Positions 18,467-27,790 are shown, counted from the first letter of the stretch. The stretch: DNA of 64,000 bases from Gp13-AA77 sp035946735 (GCA_035946735.1 DASYYZ010000129.1:1-64000); one strand, 5' to 3'. A program made the numbers and translations. The notes: generated by a model from the sequence alone, not told the origin.

Positions 18467-20074
18467 ATGAAGGCACTTCAAGCGAGCAAGAAGGTACTGC
18501 TGCCGGCGGCGTTGATGTTCTGCCTGGCGCCATTGACCGCAAGACGGTCAGCGGCCCAAGACGTTCCGGTGCAGAGAAATCCAATTGTCACTCAGGACGT
18601 CAAACACGTAACCACCGGGCTGGCATTTCGCGACATGGCGCCGGTTCCGTGGCACAACCAAAGCAAGGTTATGCCGGAGCACGACCGCTCTATAAACCCG
18701 CACGTCAGCAATGAGCCGGATTCGGTAACTCAGACGCTGCTGCTTCCGGAAGTCAGCACCACCGCCGGCCTGAGCTTTGACGGCCTGGACGATGCACAAG
18801 GCGGAGGTTTTGTTCCGCCTGACACCAACGCTTCGGTTGGCGATACCCAGGTGGTTGAAACCGTCAACGTCGCTTACGCGGTATACAACAAGTCCACCGG
18901 CGCTCTGGAGCTTGGTCCCGTGAATATCCAGACTCTGTACTCTCCGCTCGGCGGACAGTGCGCCACCGGCAACCTGAGCGACCCGACCGCAATTTATGAT
19001 AAGGCTGCGGCGCGCTGGGTGATCACGATGATCGCCTTCAACAACAGCTTCTCGCAGAACGACGCCTGCATCGCCGTCTCGACCAGCTCTGACGCAACCG
19101 GCAGCTACAACCTTTACGCCTTTTCCTACGGCACGACACTGCCGGACTACCCCAAGCTTGGAGCCTGGCCGGACGCTTATTACCTGACCACGGACAGCTT
19201 CCCTAATGGAGGCTTCTTCACGGGCGCAGAGACCTGCGCTCTCGATCGCACCAACATGCTGGCTGGCAATACCGCGACCGCCATCTGCTTCCAGCGCGGC
19301 ACGTCCGATTTCGCGCTACTGCCCGCGGACCTGGACGGCGCCACCGCGCCGCCATCCGGTTCGCCGAACTACCAGATGGAGTTGGGTACTTCAACGAAGT
19401 TGAATCTCTTCAAATTCCACGTGGACTTCGTCACCCCCACCAACTCCACGTTCACCGGTCCGACCCCGCTTACAGTTCCGTCTTATACCGATGCGTGCGC
19501 TTCTACCGGCGACTGCGTGGTGCAGCCCTCGCCTGGCGAGAAGCTGGATTCTCTTGGAGACCGGCTGATGTTCCGCCTGGCCTATCGTAACTTCGGAACC
19601 TTCGAGTCCCTGGTGGCCAACCACTCGGTGAAGCCTTCGGGCAGCGGAGCGGCGGTTTCAGGAGTTCGCTGGTATGAAGTCCGCAGTCCGGGAAGCTCGC
19701 CCGTCATCTTCCAAAAAGGAACAGTGGGCGGCGGTACCAGTTCGGTGGGCAAGTGGATGGGCAGCATCGCCGAGGACAAGAATGGCGATATCGCCCTAGG
19801 CTACAGCAAATCGAACAGCTCCACGAAGCCCAGCATCGAATACGTGGGCCGCGTCCCGACCGATGCTCTCGGTACCATGGAGTCTGCCAAGCTGGTCGCG
19901 ACCGGCACCGGCGTGCAGACCAACAGCTCGCATCGCTGGGGAGATTACAGCAGCATGGCGATTGATCCCAGCGACGATTGCACCTTCTGGTACGCTCAGG
20001 AGTATTACAAGACAACCGGCAGTTTTAACTTCAGCACTCACTTGAATTCCTTCAGGTTCAACACCTGCCCCTAA
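18467..20074 (+). CDS. Secreted protein of unknown function
   Basis: A 535-residue protein with a signal peptide (residues 1-30, ending near SAAQ). The mature region contains many D-x-x-G turns and aromatic repeats (FVPPDTNASVGDTQVVE, DPTAIYDKAAARWVITM, SIAEDKNGDIALGYS), consistent with a beta-propeller of the kind often secreted by Acidobacteria. Six cysteines in the second half could form disulfides. There is no catalytic motif I can name. GGAGG precedes ATG 18467, and a good intrinsic terminator follows the stop at 20074, so it is probably a single-gene transcript. Confidence 0.75.
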   Translation: MKALQASKKVLLPAALMFCLAPLTARRSAAQDVPVQRNPIVTQDVKHVTTGLAFRDMAPVPWHNQSKVMPEHDRSINPHVSNEPDSVTQTLLLPEVSTTAGLSFDGLDDAQGGGFVPPDTNASVGDTQVVETVNVAYAVYNKSTGALELGPVNIQTLYSPLGGQCATGNLSDPTAIYDKAAARWVITMIAFNNSFSQNDACIAVSTSSDATGSYNLYAFSYGTTLPDYPKLGAWPDAYYLTTDSFPNGGFFTGAETCALDRTNMLAGNTATAICFQRGTSDFALLPADLDGATAPPSGSPNYQMELGTSTKLNLFKFHVDFVTPTNSTFTGPTPLTVPSYTDACASTGDCVVQPSPGEKLDSLGDRLMFRLAYRNFGTFESLVANHSVKPSGSGAAVSGVRWYEVRSPGSSPVIFQKGTVGGGTSSVGKWMGSIAEDKNGDIALGYSKSNSSTKPSIEYVGRVPTDALGTMESAKLVATGTGVQTNSSHRWGDYSSMAIDPSDDCTFWYAQEYYKTTGSFNFSTHLNSFRFNTCP

Positions 20075-20109
20075 GCAGGAACGGTCGTGAAATCAGCACC
20101 TGATGCTGG

Positions 20110-20151
20110 GAGGCCGCCCGGGCAGCAAGCCTTGGCGGCCTCTCTTGTTTT
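20110..20151 (+). terminator. Intrinsic terminator
   Basis: GAGGCCGCC (20110-20118) pairs perfectly with GGCGGCCTC (20134-20142) around a 15-base loop and is followed by TCTTGTTTT. It lies 36 bases after the stop at 20074 and closes the secreted-protein gene. Confidence 0.75.
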
Positions 20152-20255
20152 GCTCGAGCCCCCCTGAAATCCCTGCCCTTTGCGCCGGTTCGCGTGGTAT
20201 AGTGCCGGTTTTCCGATCTGAACGCGTTTGCCGCCTCGGTGGCCGGAGGTTTCGA

Positions 20256-21869
20256 GTGCCCGAGTTCAAACCCTATGTCCCTGCAAATTCCGATCAACCT
20301 GAATTCACGCTCAAGGCGATTCTGACCGGAATCAGCATGGCGGCCGTGTTCGGCTCCGCCAACGCTTACCTCGGCATGAAGGCCGGACAGACGGTTGCGG
20401 CCACCATTCCCGCCGCCGTAATCGCCATAGCGCTCTTTCGTCTGCCGTTCTTTCGCGGGGGCGTGCTGGAGCAGAACATCACTCGCACGGCAGCGTCGGT
20501 TGGCGAGGCTTTGGTAGCGGGCGCCATCTTCACGATTCCAGCCTTCATGATGGTGAACGTCGGCGGCCAGAGGCTCTGGACCGATCTGCGATCGCACTTC
20601 TGGGTTGGAACTTTCATTCTGCTGGCCGGCGGACTACTCGGCGTGTTCTTTATCATTATTCTGCGGCGGCCGCTCTGCGTGGAATCGGAGGACCTGCCTT
20701 TTCCTGAAAGCACCGCCGCGGCGGAAATCGTCAAGGCCGGACAGCAAGGCGCTGCCGAAGCGCCCAAATACATCTTCGGCGCGCTCGGGCTCGGCGCGCT
20801 GTTGCAGATTCTGAAAGATGAGAAGGGCTTTCAGGTTTTTAAGGATTCGGTGTCCTCCTTCGTGCATTTTCCGAAATCCGTAATCAGCTACTTCGGGTAT
20901 CAGAAAGAGCTGCTGGCTCAAGTGAGCTATACCGGAGGCGTCGCCTACACCACGCCGTCGGCTTCGCCCGCGCTGATCGGCATCGGCTATATTATTGGAC
21001 CTCGCCTCGCCGCCATCAATTTCTCGGGTGGAGTGTTTGCCTGGCTGCTGCTGATTCCCCTGGTTGTCTTCATCGATCCCGACCTGCCGGCGCGCCTCGG
21101 CGCCACTACCGGCGGCTCCGCGCCGTGGGATCTGGTCAGCTATACAGTCTGGTACAACGTGGTGAGGCCGATCGCGGTGGGCGCCATGCTGGTGGGCACC
21201 GTGTACACGCTCTGGAGCATGCGCGAATCGATCTTTCGGTCGATCCGCGGTGCCTTCGAGACTGCCGAGCGCCACGGTTCAGCAGTCATCCAGAAGTCGC
21301 GCCTCGACATCGACATTTCGATCAAATGGAGCATCGCAGCCATCGTCGGGCTGATCATACCGATCACGGTCATCTACGATCACTTTGCCCAAAGCTGGGC
21401 CGCCGCGATCGTGGCCGCTCTGGTGATGACCGTCGCCGGATTTTTCCTGTGCGCGGTCGGAGGCTATCTTGTGGGCCTGGTAGGCTCGTCCAATCAACCC
21501 GTCTCCGGCCTCACGCTCTGCGCGCTGGTGATCGCGGCGCTGGTGATGGTCGGGATTGGCGCCAAAGGTCTGGGTGGCGTGGCGGCCGTGCTCGGAGTGG
21601 CGTCGGTGGTATGCTGCGCCTGCTGTGTCTCCGGGAGCCTGATTCAGGACCTGAAGGCCGGATACATCCTCGGCGGCACGCCCTGGAAAATGGAGCTTGT
21701 AGAGATTTTCAGCGTGGTCACAGTCTCCTTCTTCCTCCTGCTGCCCATCATCGCGCTGCACGAAGCGAACCTCTCCACCGGAGGCATCGGTGGGCGAGCG
21801 CTTCCCGCGCCTCAAGCCGGGCTTATGGCCGAGCTCGCGCAAGGCATTGTGGGGGGGCAGATGCCGTGA
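20256..21869 (+). pseudogene. OPT-family oligopeptide transporter, cut off by an inversion
   Basis: The frame encodes the first 537 residues of an OPT-superfamily proton-coupled transporter, with about 12 membrane segments. GTG 20256 is the start, supported by GGAGG six bases upstream; a longer frame to 20103 overlaps the terminator and has no family resemblance. The protein stops at GGQMP, where family members continue with a Trp and a conserved APSPMLVAVGMYLP segment. That missing part lies on the opposite strand at 21969-22489. Joining 20256-21867 to the reverse complement of 21868-22489 keeps the frame (reading MPWGLLIMG across the join) and gives a 710-residue protein ending RWFGW. As assembled, the gene is truncated. 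The M20 dipeptidase nearby could process imported peptides. Confidence 0.75.
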
Positions 21870-22489
21870 AGATACATGCCCCCCGGAGAAAGCATCACGT
21901 TCTTCACTTCGATGATGATCATGGCGAGGCCCATCAGCGCTCGCACCGACTCGTCAGGTCTCAACAGGTCACCAGCCAAACCACCTCTTCAACAAAGACT
22001 TGATCGCTTCTTCCAACTCTGATCTACCAAAGGCCTGGACCCACTCGTTCAACCAGCGTGGCACTGGACCTCGCGTGCTGCGCAAAGGAAGACGAATCAG
22101 GCAGAAGGCCACGAGGGCGAACGCGGCCAGCGAAATCCAGCCGCCCCAGTTCGCCACGAATCCGAAGACGTCCTGCCCCGTCACGACATGAGTGAGCGAC
22201 GGGATGCCTTCGATGAAGAGTACGGCCAGCAAAATCCCCGTGATGGCCTCGCCGGCGATGAATCCCGAGGCCAGCAGGGTGCCGCGTTCTTCAAACTTGG
22301 CTTGATCCTCAGCGTTCAGGTTGTGGCGTTTTGCGTACGAATCAGCAAGCCACTTGATCACGCCGCCCACAAAGATGGCGCCCGTGGTTTCGAGCGGCAG
22401 ATACATTCCCACGGCCACCAGCATAGGTGATGGAGCTTTGATCATGATGAGGCCGACGCCGAACAGGCACCCCATGATCAGCAGGCCCC
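21868..22489 (-). other. Inverted 622-bp segment holding the 3' end of the OPT gene and part of a second copy
   Basis: Read on the minus strand, this segment begins GLLIMGCLFGVGLIMIK, continues through the conserved MYLPLETTGAIFVGG and WLADSYAKRHNLNAEDQ, and ends at RWFGW with TGA at 21969. That is the C-terminal third of the transporter whose 5' part lies at 20256-21867. Beyond that stop the same strand reads RALMGLAMIIIEVKNVML...GGMYL, the homologous segment of a second OPT copy, which continues on the plus strand at 22490 as PLEAAGAIFLGG. Both joins are therefore explained by one inversion. The right-hand join is out by two bases. Confidence 0.75.
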
Positions 22490-22822
22490 TCCGCTCGAGG
22501 CCGCGGGGGCCATCTTCTTGGGCGGCATGATCAAGTGGTTGGCCGACGTGCCGCCCGGCGCTGCAAGCTGAACGCCGAAGCCCAAGCCAAGTTCGAGGAA
22601 CGCGGTACTCTGCTAGCATCGGGATTTATCGCCGGTGAAGCCATCACGGGCATTTTGCTGGCGGTGCTCTTCATTGAGGGCGTCCCTTCACTCACGCACG
22701 TGGTCACGGGGCAGGACGTTTTTGGATTCGTGGCCAACTGGCGCGGCTGGATTTCGCTCGTGGCGTTCGCGGTCATCGCGTACTGCCTGATCTGGCTTCC
22801 ACTGCGAAGGCTGCAGACCTGA
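22490..22822 (+). pseudogene. C-terminal remnant of a second OPT transporter, frameshifted
   Basis: The plus strand reads PLEAAGAIFLGGMIKWLAD, then loses frame at about 22545-22562, where 20 bases replace 21 in the homologous copy. It resumes as KLNAEAQAKFEERGTLLASG and ends LPLRRLQT with a stop at 22822. The last 80 residues are closely similar to the inverted copy at 21969-22489 but clearly diverged, so this is a paralogue and not a duplicate created by assembly. Only the last portion of the second transporter is present, so it cannot be functional. Confidence 0.75.
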
Positions 22823-22830
22823 CGCGAGAA

Positions 22831-23157
22831 TCAAAGCATCGAGGCCGTCGCTTCCAGGTCGGTGGGCTGCACTTCGCGGTCGATGGTTCGGCGAAGCTCG
22901 TCCTCCGCCACTTCCAGATCGTAGGCCACCTGTAGATTCAGCCAGAATCGGGCAGTCGTATTAAAGTACCGTGCGAGCCGCAAAGCAGTATCCGGGCTAA
23001 TTCCGCGCCGCTCGTGTACGATCTCTGCAACCCGCGTGACCGGCACATGAAGATCCAGCGCCAGCTTGTTCATGCTCAGCCGCAGAGGCCCCATGAAATC
23101 CTCGCGCAACACCTCGCCAGGATGGATAGGGGTCAGGAGAGTTTCGGTCTTGGGCAT
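22831..23157 (-). CDS. higA: HigA-family antitoxin
   Basis: A 108-residue XRE-type helix-turn-helix protein. The family motif HPGEVLREDFM is at residues 12-22, the HTH at about 28-65 (MNKLALDLHVPVTRVAEIVHERRGISPDTALRLA), and the typical FWLNLQVAYDLE follows. HigA binds and neutralises HigB and represses its own operon. GAGGA five bases before ATG 23157 is a good ribosome-binding site. It lies eight bases after the toxin gene in the toxin-first order characteristic of HigBA. Confidence 0.9.
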   Translation of the reverse strand: MPKTETLLTPIHPGEVLREDFMGPLRLSMNKLALDLHVPVTRVAEIVHERRGISPDTALRLARYFNTTARFWLNLQVAYDLEVAEDELRRTIDREVQPTDLEATASML

Positions 23158-23165
23158 GATGGTCC

Positions 23166-23444
23166 TCAGTGATAGTCCACGATTTCGACCTCGTAGGCGT
23201 TGTCCTCATGCCACACGAAGCAGATGCGCCACCGCTCATTAATGCGGATACTGTATTGCCCCTGTCGCTCGCCTCGGAGACCCTCCAGGCGATTTCCCGC
23301 CGGCGAAGCCAGGTCCCGCAGCTCGATTGCGCTGTCGAGCTGGCGCAGTTTACGCCGCGCACTTCGCTCGATCGCGTCGAAGCGTTTGCTCCGCTGCCGC
23401 CGAAACAGACGTGCTGTCTCCTCGGAGCGAAACGTCTTGATCAC
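23166..23444 (-). CDS. higB: HigB/RelE-type toxin
   Basis: A 92-residue RelE-superfamily mRNA interferase (ribosome-dependent). Family features include the N-terminal IKTFRSEETARLF, the RKLRQLDSA helix, LEGLRGERQGQYSIRINERWRICF and the C-terminal EVEIVDYH. The basic and aromatic residues used for cleavage (Arg in NERWR, terminal His) are present, so the toxin looks intact. The start is GTG 23444; a -10-like TATAGG ends only eight bases upstream, so the message may be leaderless. The antitoxin gene follows on the same strand. Confidence 0.88.
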   Translation of the reverse strand: MIKTFRSEETARLFRRQRSKRFDAIERSARRKLRQLDSAIELRDLASPAGNRLEGLRGERQGQYSIRINERWRICFVWHEDNAYEVEIVDYH

Positions 23445-23452
23445 CCCTCGAT

Positions 23453-23479
23453 CCTATAACGCCCGACAGTAAGCGTCAA
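23453..23479 (-). promoter_or_regulatory. Candidate promoter of higBA
   Basis: On the minus strand TTGACG (23479-23474) and TATAGG (23458-23453) are separated by 15 bases, slightly short. The -10 end is eight bases from the GTG start, so transcription would begin at or next to the start codon. Confidence 0.35.
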
Positions 23480-23585
23480 ACGGAAAGCAACTGACGGCAG
23501 CTCTTGACAGGCTGGCGAATAAAAAGCGAAAGTATCTTCATACCTGCAGAGGGCCCGGGGGACCCTTTGGGGATGGAGGTTTTGC

Positions 23586-24623
23586 ATGGCCACCGCTCTT
23601 GTTCCGCTGCATCGCGACCACCCCGTCCAGGCCGGCCCCCCGCCCACCAAGTTGGTGGGCATTGCGCGCATGGCAGCCGAAAGTCCCAAGACTCGCGAGC
23701 GCGCCAGCATCGAGTACTTCGCGCTCGAATCGCGGTCGGCGCTCAATCGCGAATCGAGCGGACGCATGCCCTTCGACTGGACGCTGAATCCCTACCGGGG
23801 ATGCGAATTCGGCTGCAAATACTGCTATGCGCGCTACACCCACGAGTTCATGGAGATGTGGGACGGAGCCGACTTCGAACGCAAGATCTTCGCCAAGATC
23901 AACGCTCCTGTGCTGCTGCGCGCAGAGATCGCTCGAGCTCGCGATCGCGGCCAATCCATAGCGCTCGGCACGGCCACGGACCCTTACCAGCCCGCCGAGA
24001 AGCAGTTTGAGATCACCCGCCGCATGCTCGAGGTCTTCGCGAGCTTCGAGGGCCTGGAATTTTCCATTACCACGAAGTCCGTTCTGATCCTGCGCGATCT
24101 CGACCTGCTCAAGCAGATCGCCAACCGCCAACACTTCGGCGTCCACATGACGGTGACGACCACCGACGAACGTCTGGCCCGCCTTCTCGAGCCTAAGGCG
24201 CCGCCGCCTGGCAAACGTCTTGAAGCCGTGAGCCGCTTGGCGGAGGCCGGAATTCGTGTCAGCGTCAACGCCATGCCCATTCTCCCCGGCATCACGGATG
24301 ATCCACAAGCGCTCGATGAGCTCGCCAGGCAGGCCGCTGTCGCTGGAGCTCGATCCCTTCATGGCAACGTGCTTTTCTTAATGCCGTCGGCCATGCGGTA
24401 CTTCATGCCATTCCTGGAGTCGGAGTTCCCGAAGCTCGTAAAGCGCTATCGGCGGCTCTACGGGCGGTCGGCTTACCTGAGCGGTCCCTACAAGGAACAG
24501 ATCAGCCGGTTGATGGGGGATCTGCGCGCGAAGTATGGCCTCGTTGCGCGGGGAGAGGAAAAGCCCAGGACGGCGCCGCAATTTTCACTGCCTTGGGCCG
24601 AGACCACGTCCCCAAGGCCCTGA
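23586..24623 (+). CDS. Radical SAM protein, spore photoproduct lyase-like subfamily
   Basis: A 345-residue cytoplasmic radical SAM enzyme. The [4Fe-4S] cluster motif CxxxCxxC is at Cys73, Cys77 and Cys80 (RGCEFGCKYCYAR), followed by the SAM-binding barrel (ALGTATDPYQPAEKQ, FSITTKSVLILRDLDLL, MTVTTTDERLARLLEP). This matches the widespread PA0069/Rv2578c-type group, sometimes annotated as SplB-like, whose reaction is unknown to me. GGAGG lies seven bases before ATG 23586. It stands alone between higBA (divergent) and glgX (convergent). Confidence 0.85.
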   Translation: MATALVPLHRDHPVQAGPPPTKLVGIARMAAESPKTRERASIEYFALESRSALNRESSGRMPFDWTLNPYRGCEFGCKYCYARYTHEFMEMWDGADFERKIFAKINAPVLLRAEIARARDRGQSIALGTATDPYQPAEKQFEITRRMLEVFASFEGLEFSITTKSVLILRDLDLLKQIANRQHFGVHMTVTTTDERLARLLEPKAPPPGKRLEAVSRLAEAGIRVSVNAMPILPGITDDPQALDELARQAAVAGARSLHGNVLFLMPSAMRYFMPFLESEFPKLVKRYRRLYGRSAYLSGPYKEQISRLMGDLRAKYGLVARGEEKPRTAPQFSLPWAETTSPRP

Positions 24624-24668
24624 CCGCGCCGGTAGATGTCGAGCAGGCTCGCCCTTGCGACGCTGCCG

Positions 24669-26714
24669 CTACTTGCGGATCAGAACCACCGTCGAACGCG
24701 CTCCCAGCCGGTAGTTCATGTTGGTGAGCTTCGGTTCTGCCCCGGCTTCTGAGAAATCTTCCGGGCTTGGGAGGCTCGTGTCCACCACCCGGTACCAATC
24801 GCCTGGCTTACCTTCCTGCACGGTGAAGACAAGCTCCTCGGACCAGGCATTGATCATCACGTAGAGATCGTTATCGTTCTGCGAGGCGCCGTGAAGGCAG
24901 AAGGCCAGCGTGTGAGAATTGGGTGAAAGGTCGGGAAGTGGGCCAACACCGTACCAACGCACTTCCTCGCGCCAGAAGCGGCTGCGCCCGAGCGAGGGGT
25001 GGGCCTTGCGAAACGCGATCATTTTCTTGAAGAAGCGGAAAATGTCCTGATTTTGGCCCAGCAGGTCCCAGTTGAGCCAGGTGGTTTCGTTGTCCTGATT
25101 GTAGGGATTGTTGTTGCCTTTCTGGGTGTTCAAAAACTCATCCCCCGCCGGAAACATGGGCGTCCCGTTTGCAAGGAAGAGCAGGCAGCAAAAGTTTTTC
25201 GCCTGACGCTTGCGCAGCGCCATCACCTCCGGTGGGACATTGTCGTTGCCCTCCCACCCGCAGTTCCAGCTCAGATTGAAGTCCGTTCCATCTTTGTTGT
25301 CTTCCCCGTTCGCCAAATTGTATTTGCGATCGTAGGAAACCAGATCGTAAAGGCAGAAGCCATCGTGGCAATTGATGAAGTTCACGCTTTGATAGGCATG
25401 ATAGGCATTCATGAGGTCGTCCGGAAACAGATCGTTGCTGCCGTAGATGCGAGCCATGACGGATGAAACCAAACCCGGATCTCCGCGAACGAAGCCGCGC
25501 AGATCGTCGCGGAACTTGCCATTCCATTGCAACCACGAAGCTCCGGGAAAGCTGCGTCCCAGCTCATAGGTGGCGAGATCCCAGGCCTCGGCGATCAGGC
25601 GTACGCGGCCCGGCTCCGCAAGACTGCTGATCCCGGCAATCACAGGCGGATCGTGGAGATTCAGGGAGCCGTCTTCGTTGCGGGCGAAGACAGTGGCGAG
25701 GTCAAAACGGAAGCCGTCCACATTCATCTCCTGCGCCCAGAAGCGCAGGCTGTCGAAGATCATTTTGCGCACATATCGATTTTGGACGTTGAGGGTGTTG
25801 CCGGTGCCCGTGTCATTACGATAATGCTTGCGGTCCGGTTGCAGGAGGTAGTAGGTGCTGTTGTCGATGCCGCGATAACTGTAAGTCGGACCGCTCTCGT
25901 CCTTCTCCGAGGTGTGATTGTAGACCACGTCGAGAATCACCTCGATGCCGGCCGCGTGCAAGGCGTGAACCATCGTGCAAAACTCGTTCACCACCCCTTC
26001 CGAAGATTCCGCCACCGCGTACTCGTGGTGCGGCGAGAAGAAGCTCAAGGGCATGTATCCCCAGTAGCTGCCCTCCTGAACGTCGTACTGGAAGACGGGC
26101 ATGAGTTCGACGGCGGTGATCCCAAGCTCCTTGAGGTATGGAATCTTCTCGACGAGGCCGGCGTAGGTGCCGCGCTTTTCCTCGGACACGCCCGAGTTGG
26201 CGCGCTTCGAGAAGCCCCGGACGTGCAGCTCGTAGATCACCGTGTCGAAGGTGTGGGTGGGTCGCGGCTCTCCGCGGCGTTCGAAAGTATGGTCAACGGT
26301 GATCACCCCGAGCGGCGCGCGGCCCGCATTACTGCCCGGGATTCGTGCCGCTTGTCGGCTGAAATGTTCGGGGCGGAAAATGGCTTGCGCGTACGGGTCG
26401 AACAGGATCTTCTGGTTATCGAAGCGATGGCCTTGCCCAAGCTCGTTCGGGCCGCCTACGTTGTACCCGTAGTAGCGCGCACTCGCCGCAACATCGGCCT
26501 TGAGCCGGCAATGCCAGACCTGGCCTGACTTGTTCTGGAGAGGATCGAACTTGTAGGTGTGAATCGGATGCACCTGGTCGCTCGCTGAGTACAGCAGCAG
26601 CGTGACCTCGGTGGCATGTTTTGAATAGAGCGCAAAATTGAAGGCCTGCTCGGCCTCAATCCAGGTAACGCCGAGTGGCGCAGGCGAACCCTCAAGAGCA
26701 GACCATCGATCCAT
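24669..26714 (-). CDS. glgX: Glycogen debranching enzyme / isoamylase
   Basis: A 681-residue GH13 enzyme. The N-terminal CBM48 domain (residues 10-115; GVTWIEAEQAFNFALYS) precedes the barrel with the four conserved regions: DVVYNHT, DGFRFDLA with nucleophile Asp338, IAEAWD with acid Glu376, and NCHDGF. It hydrolyses alpha-1,6 branches of glycogen or limit dextrin in the cytoplasm. ATG 26714 (MDRWSALEGSP) matches where family members begin; an extension to 26810 via a TTG codon overlaps the upstream gene and is non-conserved. It is the last gene of a four-gene leftward run. A second, unrelated debranching enzyme (amylo-1,6-glucosidase) is encoded at 46301-48463. Confidence 0.9.
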   Translation of the reverse strand: MDRWSALEGSPAPLGVTWIEAEQAFNFALYSKHATEVTLLLYSASDQVHPIHTYKFDPLQNKSGQVWHCRLKADVAASARYYGYNVGGPNELGQGHRFDNQKILFDPYAQAIFRPEHFSRQAARIPGSNAGRAPLGVITVDHTFERRGEPRPTHTFDTVIYELHVRGFSKRANSGVSEEKRGTYAGLVEKIPYLKELGITAVELMPVFQYDVQEGSYWGYMPLSFFSPHHEYAVAESSEGVVNEFCTMVHALHAAGIEVILDVVYNHTSEKDESGPTYSYRGIDNSTYYLLQPDRKHYRNDTGTGNTLNVQNRYVRKMIFDSLRFWAQEMNVDGFRFDLATVFARNEDGSLNLHDPPVIAGISSLAEPGRVRLIAEAWDLATYELGRSFPGASWLQWNGKFRDDLRGFVRGDPGLVSSVMARIYGSNDLFPDDLMNAYHAYQSVNFINCHDGFCLYDLVSYDRKYNLANGEDNKDGTDFNLSWNCGWEGNDNVPPEVMALRKRQAKNFCCLLFLANGTPMFPAGDEFLNTQKGNNNPYNQDNETTWLNWDLLGQNQDIFRFFKKMIAFRKAHPSLGRSRFWREEVRWYGVGPLPDLSPNSHTLAFCLHGASQNDNDLYVMINAWSEELVFTVQEGKPGDWYRVVDTSLPSPEDFSEAGAEPKLTNMNYRLGARSTVVLIRK

Positions 26715-26785
26715 ACGCGTTTCGACGAGCTCCCGGCGCCCGCTCCATCCCTGCGAGGCGCGGCCTTTCCGTCGGCCGCGGTCGG

Positions 26786-27464
26786 TTAGTGGCCTTCGAT
26801 CTCCCGGCAAGCTGACTCAAACTCGGATTTGCTGCCCTCGTGAAGGGTCAATTGCACACCCGGCTCACCCGGTCTCCGTGCGGCGCCTGCTCCTGAATGC
26901 AGGGTGCCGTCGCTGTTGAAGGCGCGATCAAGGCTTCCGCGATCGTCCAGAACAAGGTCGGGATTATGCCATACCCCGTGAAATTCAAGTTGAGGGCGTT
27001 CGTCATATTTGCCCACAAAGCTGTAGTACCAAGGCCGTCGATGGAGATAGATGCTCATGTGCTTTCCATCCGTGCTCGAGCCCATGTGCCTCTCCAGCTC
27101 ACCGCCAACCCGGAGATCATAGCTTTCGCCGCCAGGCGTGCAGAGCGTTCCCCAGCCTTGGACCGACGGCCTGCCGCTATAGTCATGGCGATAGGTGACC
27201 GGCTCAAACCAAACGTACACAGCATAATCGCGGCCTGACGCCGAGTGTATCCTTGCCCCAGCCCCGCCACACCGGGATCAGGTGTAAGCGGCCGCCCATG
27301 TGAATGCTCCAAGGGTAGAATATCGCGTTGAGCGCGAGTATGAGGAGCCCCCCGAGCAGCAGTGTACCCAGCAGAGAAATGAACATCTTCCCGAGACACC
27401 CCAGGCATCCCAGCCGGCCCCGTCTCGCTCCGATCTGTGGGACGCGACCAGCGCCCGTAGCCAT
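26786..27464 (-). pseudogene. Membrane-anchored protein with single-base frameshift
   Basis: Two overlapping frames form one gene. The first starts at ATG 27464 (AGGAG eight bases upstream) and encodes a basic, Cys-containing N-terminus, a membrane helix (FISLLGTLLLGGLLILALNA) and IPVWRGWG. Removing one base of the CC at 27251-27252 makes it continue as GWGKIHSASGRDYAVYVWFEP into the second frame (VQGWGTLCTPGGESYDLRVGG... FHGVWHNPDLVLDDRGSL), which stops at 26786. The combined product would be about 226 residues with a soluble C-terminal domain I do not recognise. It lies 43 bp after the MoaD-like gene and 71 bp before glgX in the same orientation. It could be a real pseudogene or a sequencing error. 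Confidence 0.7.
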
Positions 27465-27507
27465 GTGGTAGCTCCTGCTTGTTGGATCAAGCCGCATGCG
27501 GGCTGAT

Positions 27508-27789
27508 TTAGCCGCCGCTTATGGCAGGGACAATCGTGATCTCACCCACCGGCGGGACGGGAGTCGCGAGGCCCCCCGTGTACCGTACGTCCTCGGGGCC
27601 GACGAACAGATTGATGTGTTCCCGGACTTCACCTTGCTCGGTCATGATGCGATCGCGGACGCCCGGCCACGCGGCCCAGAGGAGTTCCAGAGCATCGCGC
27701 AGCGTGGCTGGAGCGCCCGCAATCTTCACGCGGCTCTCGCCGCCCGTGAACGCGCGTAGCGGGCCCGGAATGTTAAACGTAACCGGCAA
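27508..27789 (-). CDS. MoaD/ThiS-family small ubiquitin-like protein with C-terminal Gly-Gly
   Basis: A 93-residue beta-grasp protein ending ITIVPAISGG, the diglycine tail that MoaD, ThiS and the archaeal SAMPs need for adenylation and thiocarboxylation or conjugation. The core reads LPVTFNIPGPLRAFTGGE... LRDALELLWAAWPGVRDRI... EHINLFVGPEDVRYTGG, typical of the family. The start is TTG 27789, seven bases after GGAGG, and one base after the stop of the kinase-BNR gene, so the two are translationally coupled. No other molybdopterin or thiamine genes are here. MoaD-like genes next to BNR/sialidase-like propeller genes are a recurring pair in bacteria; its purpose is unknown to me. Confidence 0.85.
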   Translation of the reverse strand: MPVTFNIPGPLRAFTGGESRVKIAGAPATLRDALELLWAAWPGVRDRIMTEQGEVREHINLFVGPEDVRYTGGLATPVPPVGEITIVPAISGG

Positions 27790-27790
27790 G

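Noticed and set aside
24669..26810. Extended start for glgX at 26810 and MPGDRRP N-terminus
   Set aside because: It would start with TTG, overlap the upstream gene and add 32 residues not matching the family, which begins near MDRWSALEG.
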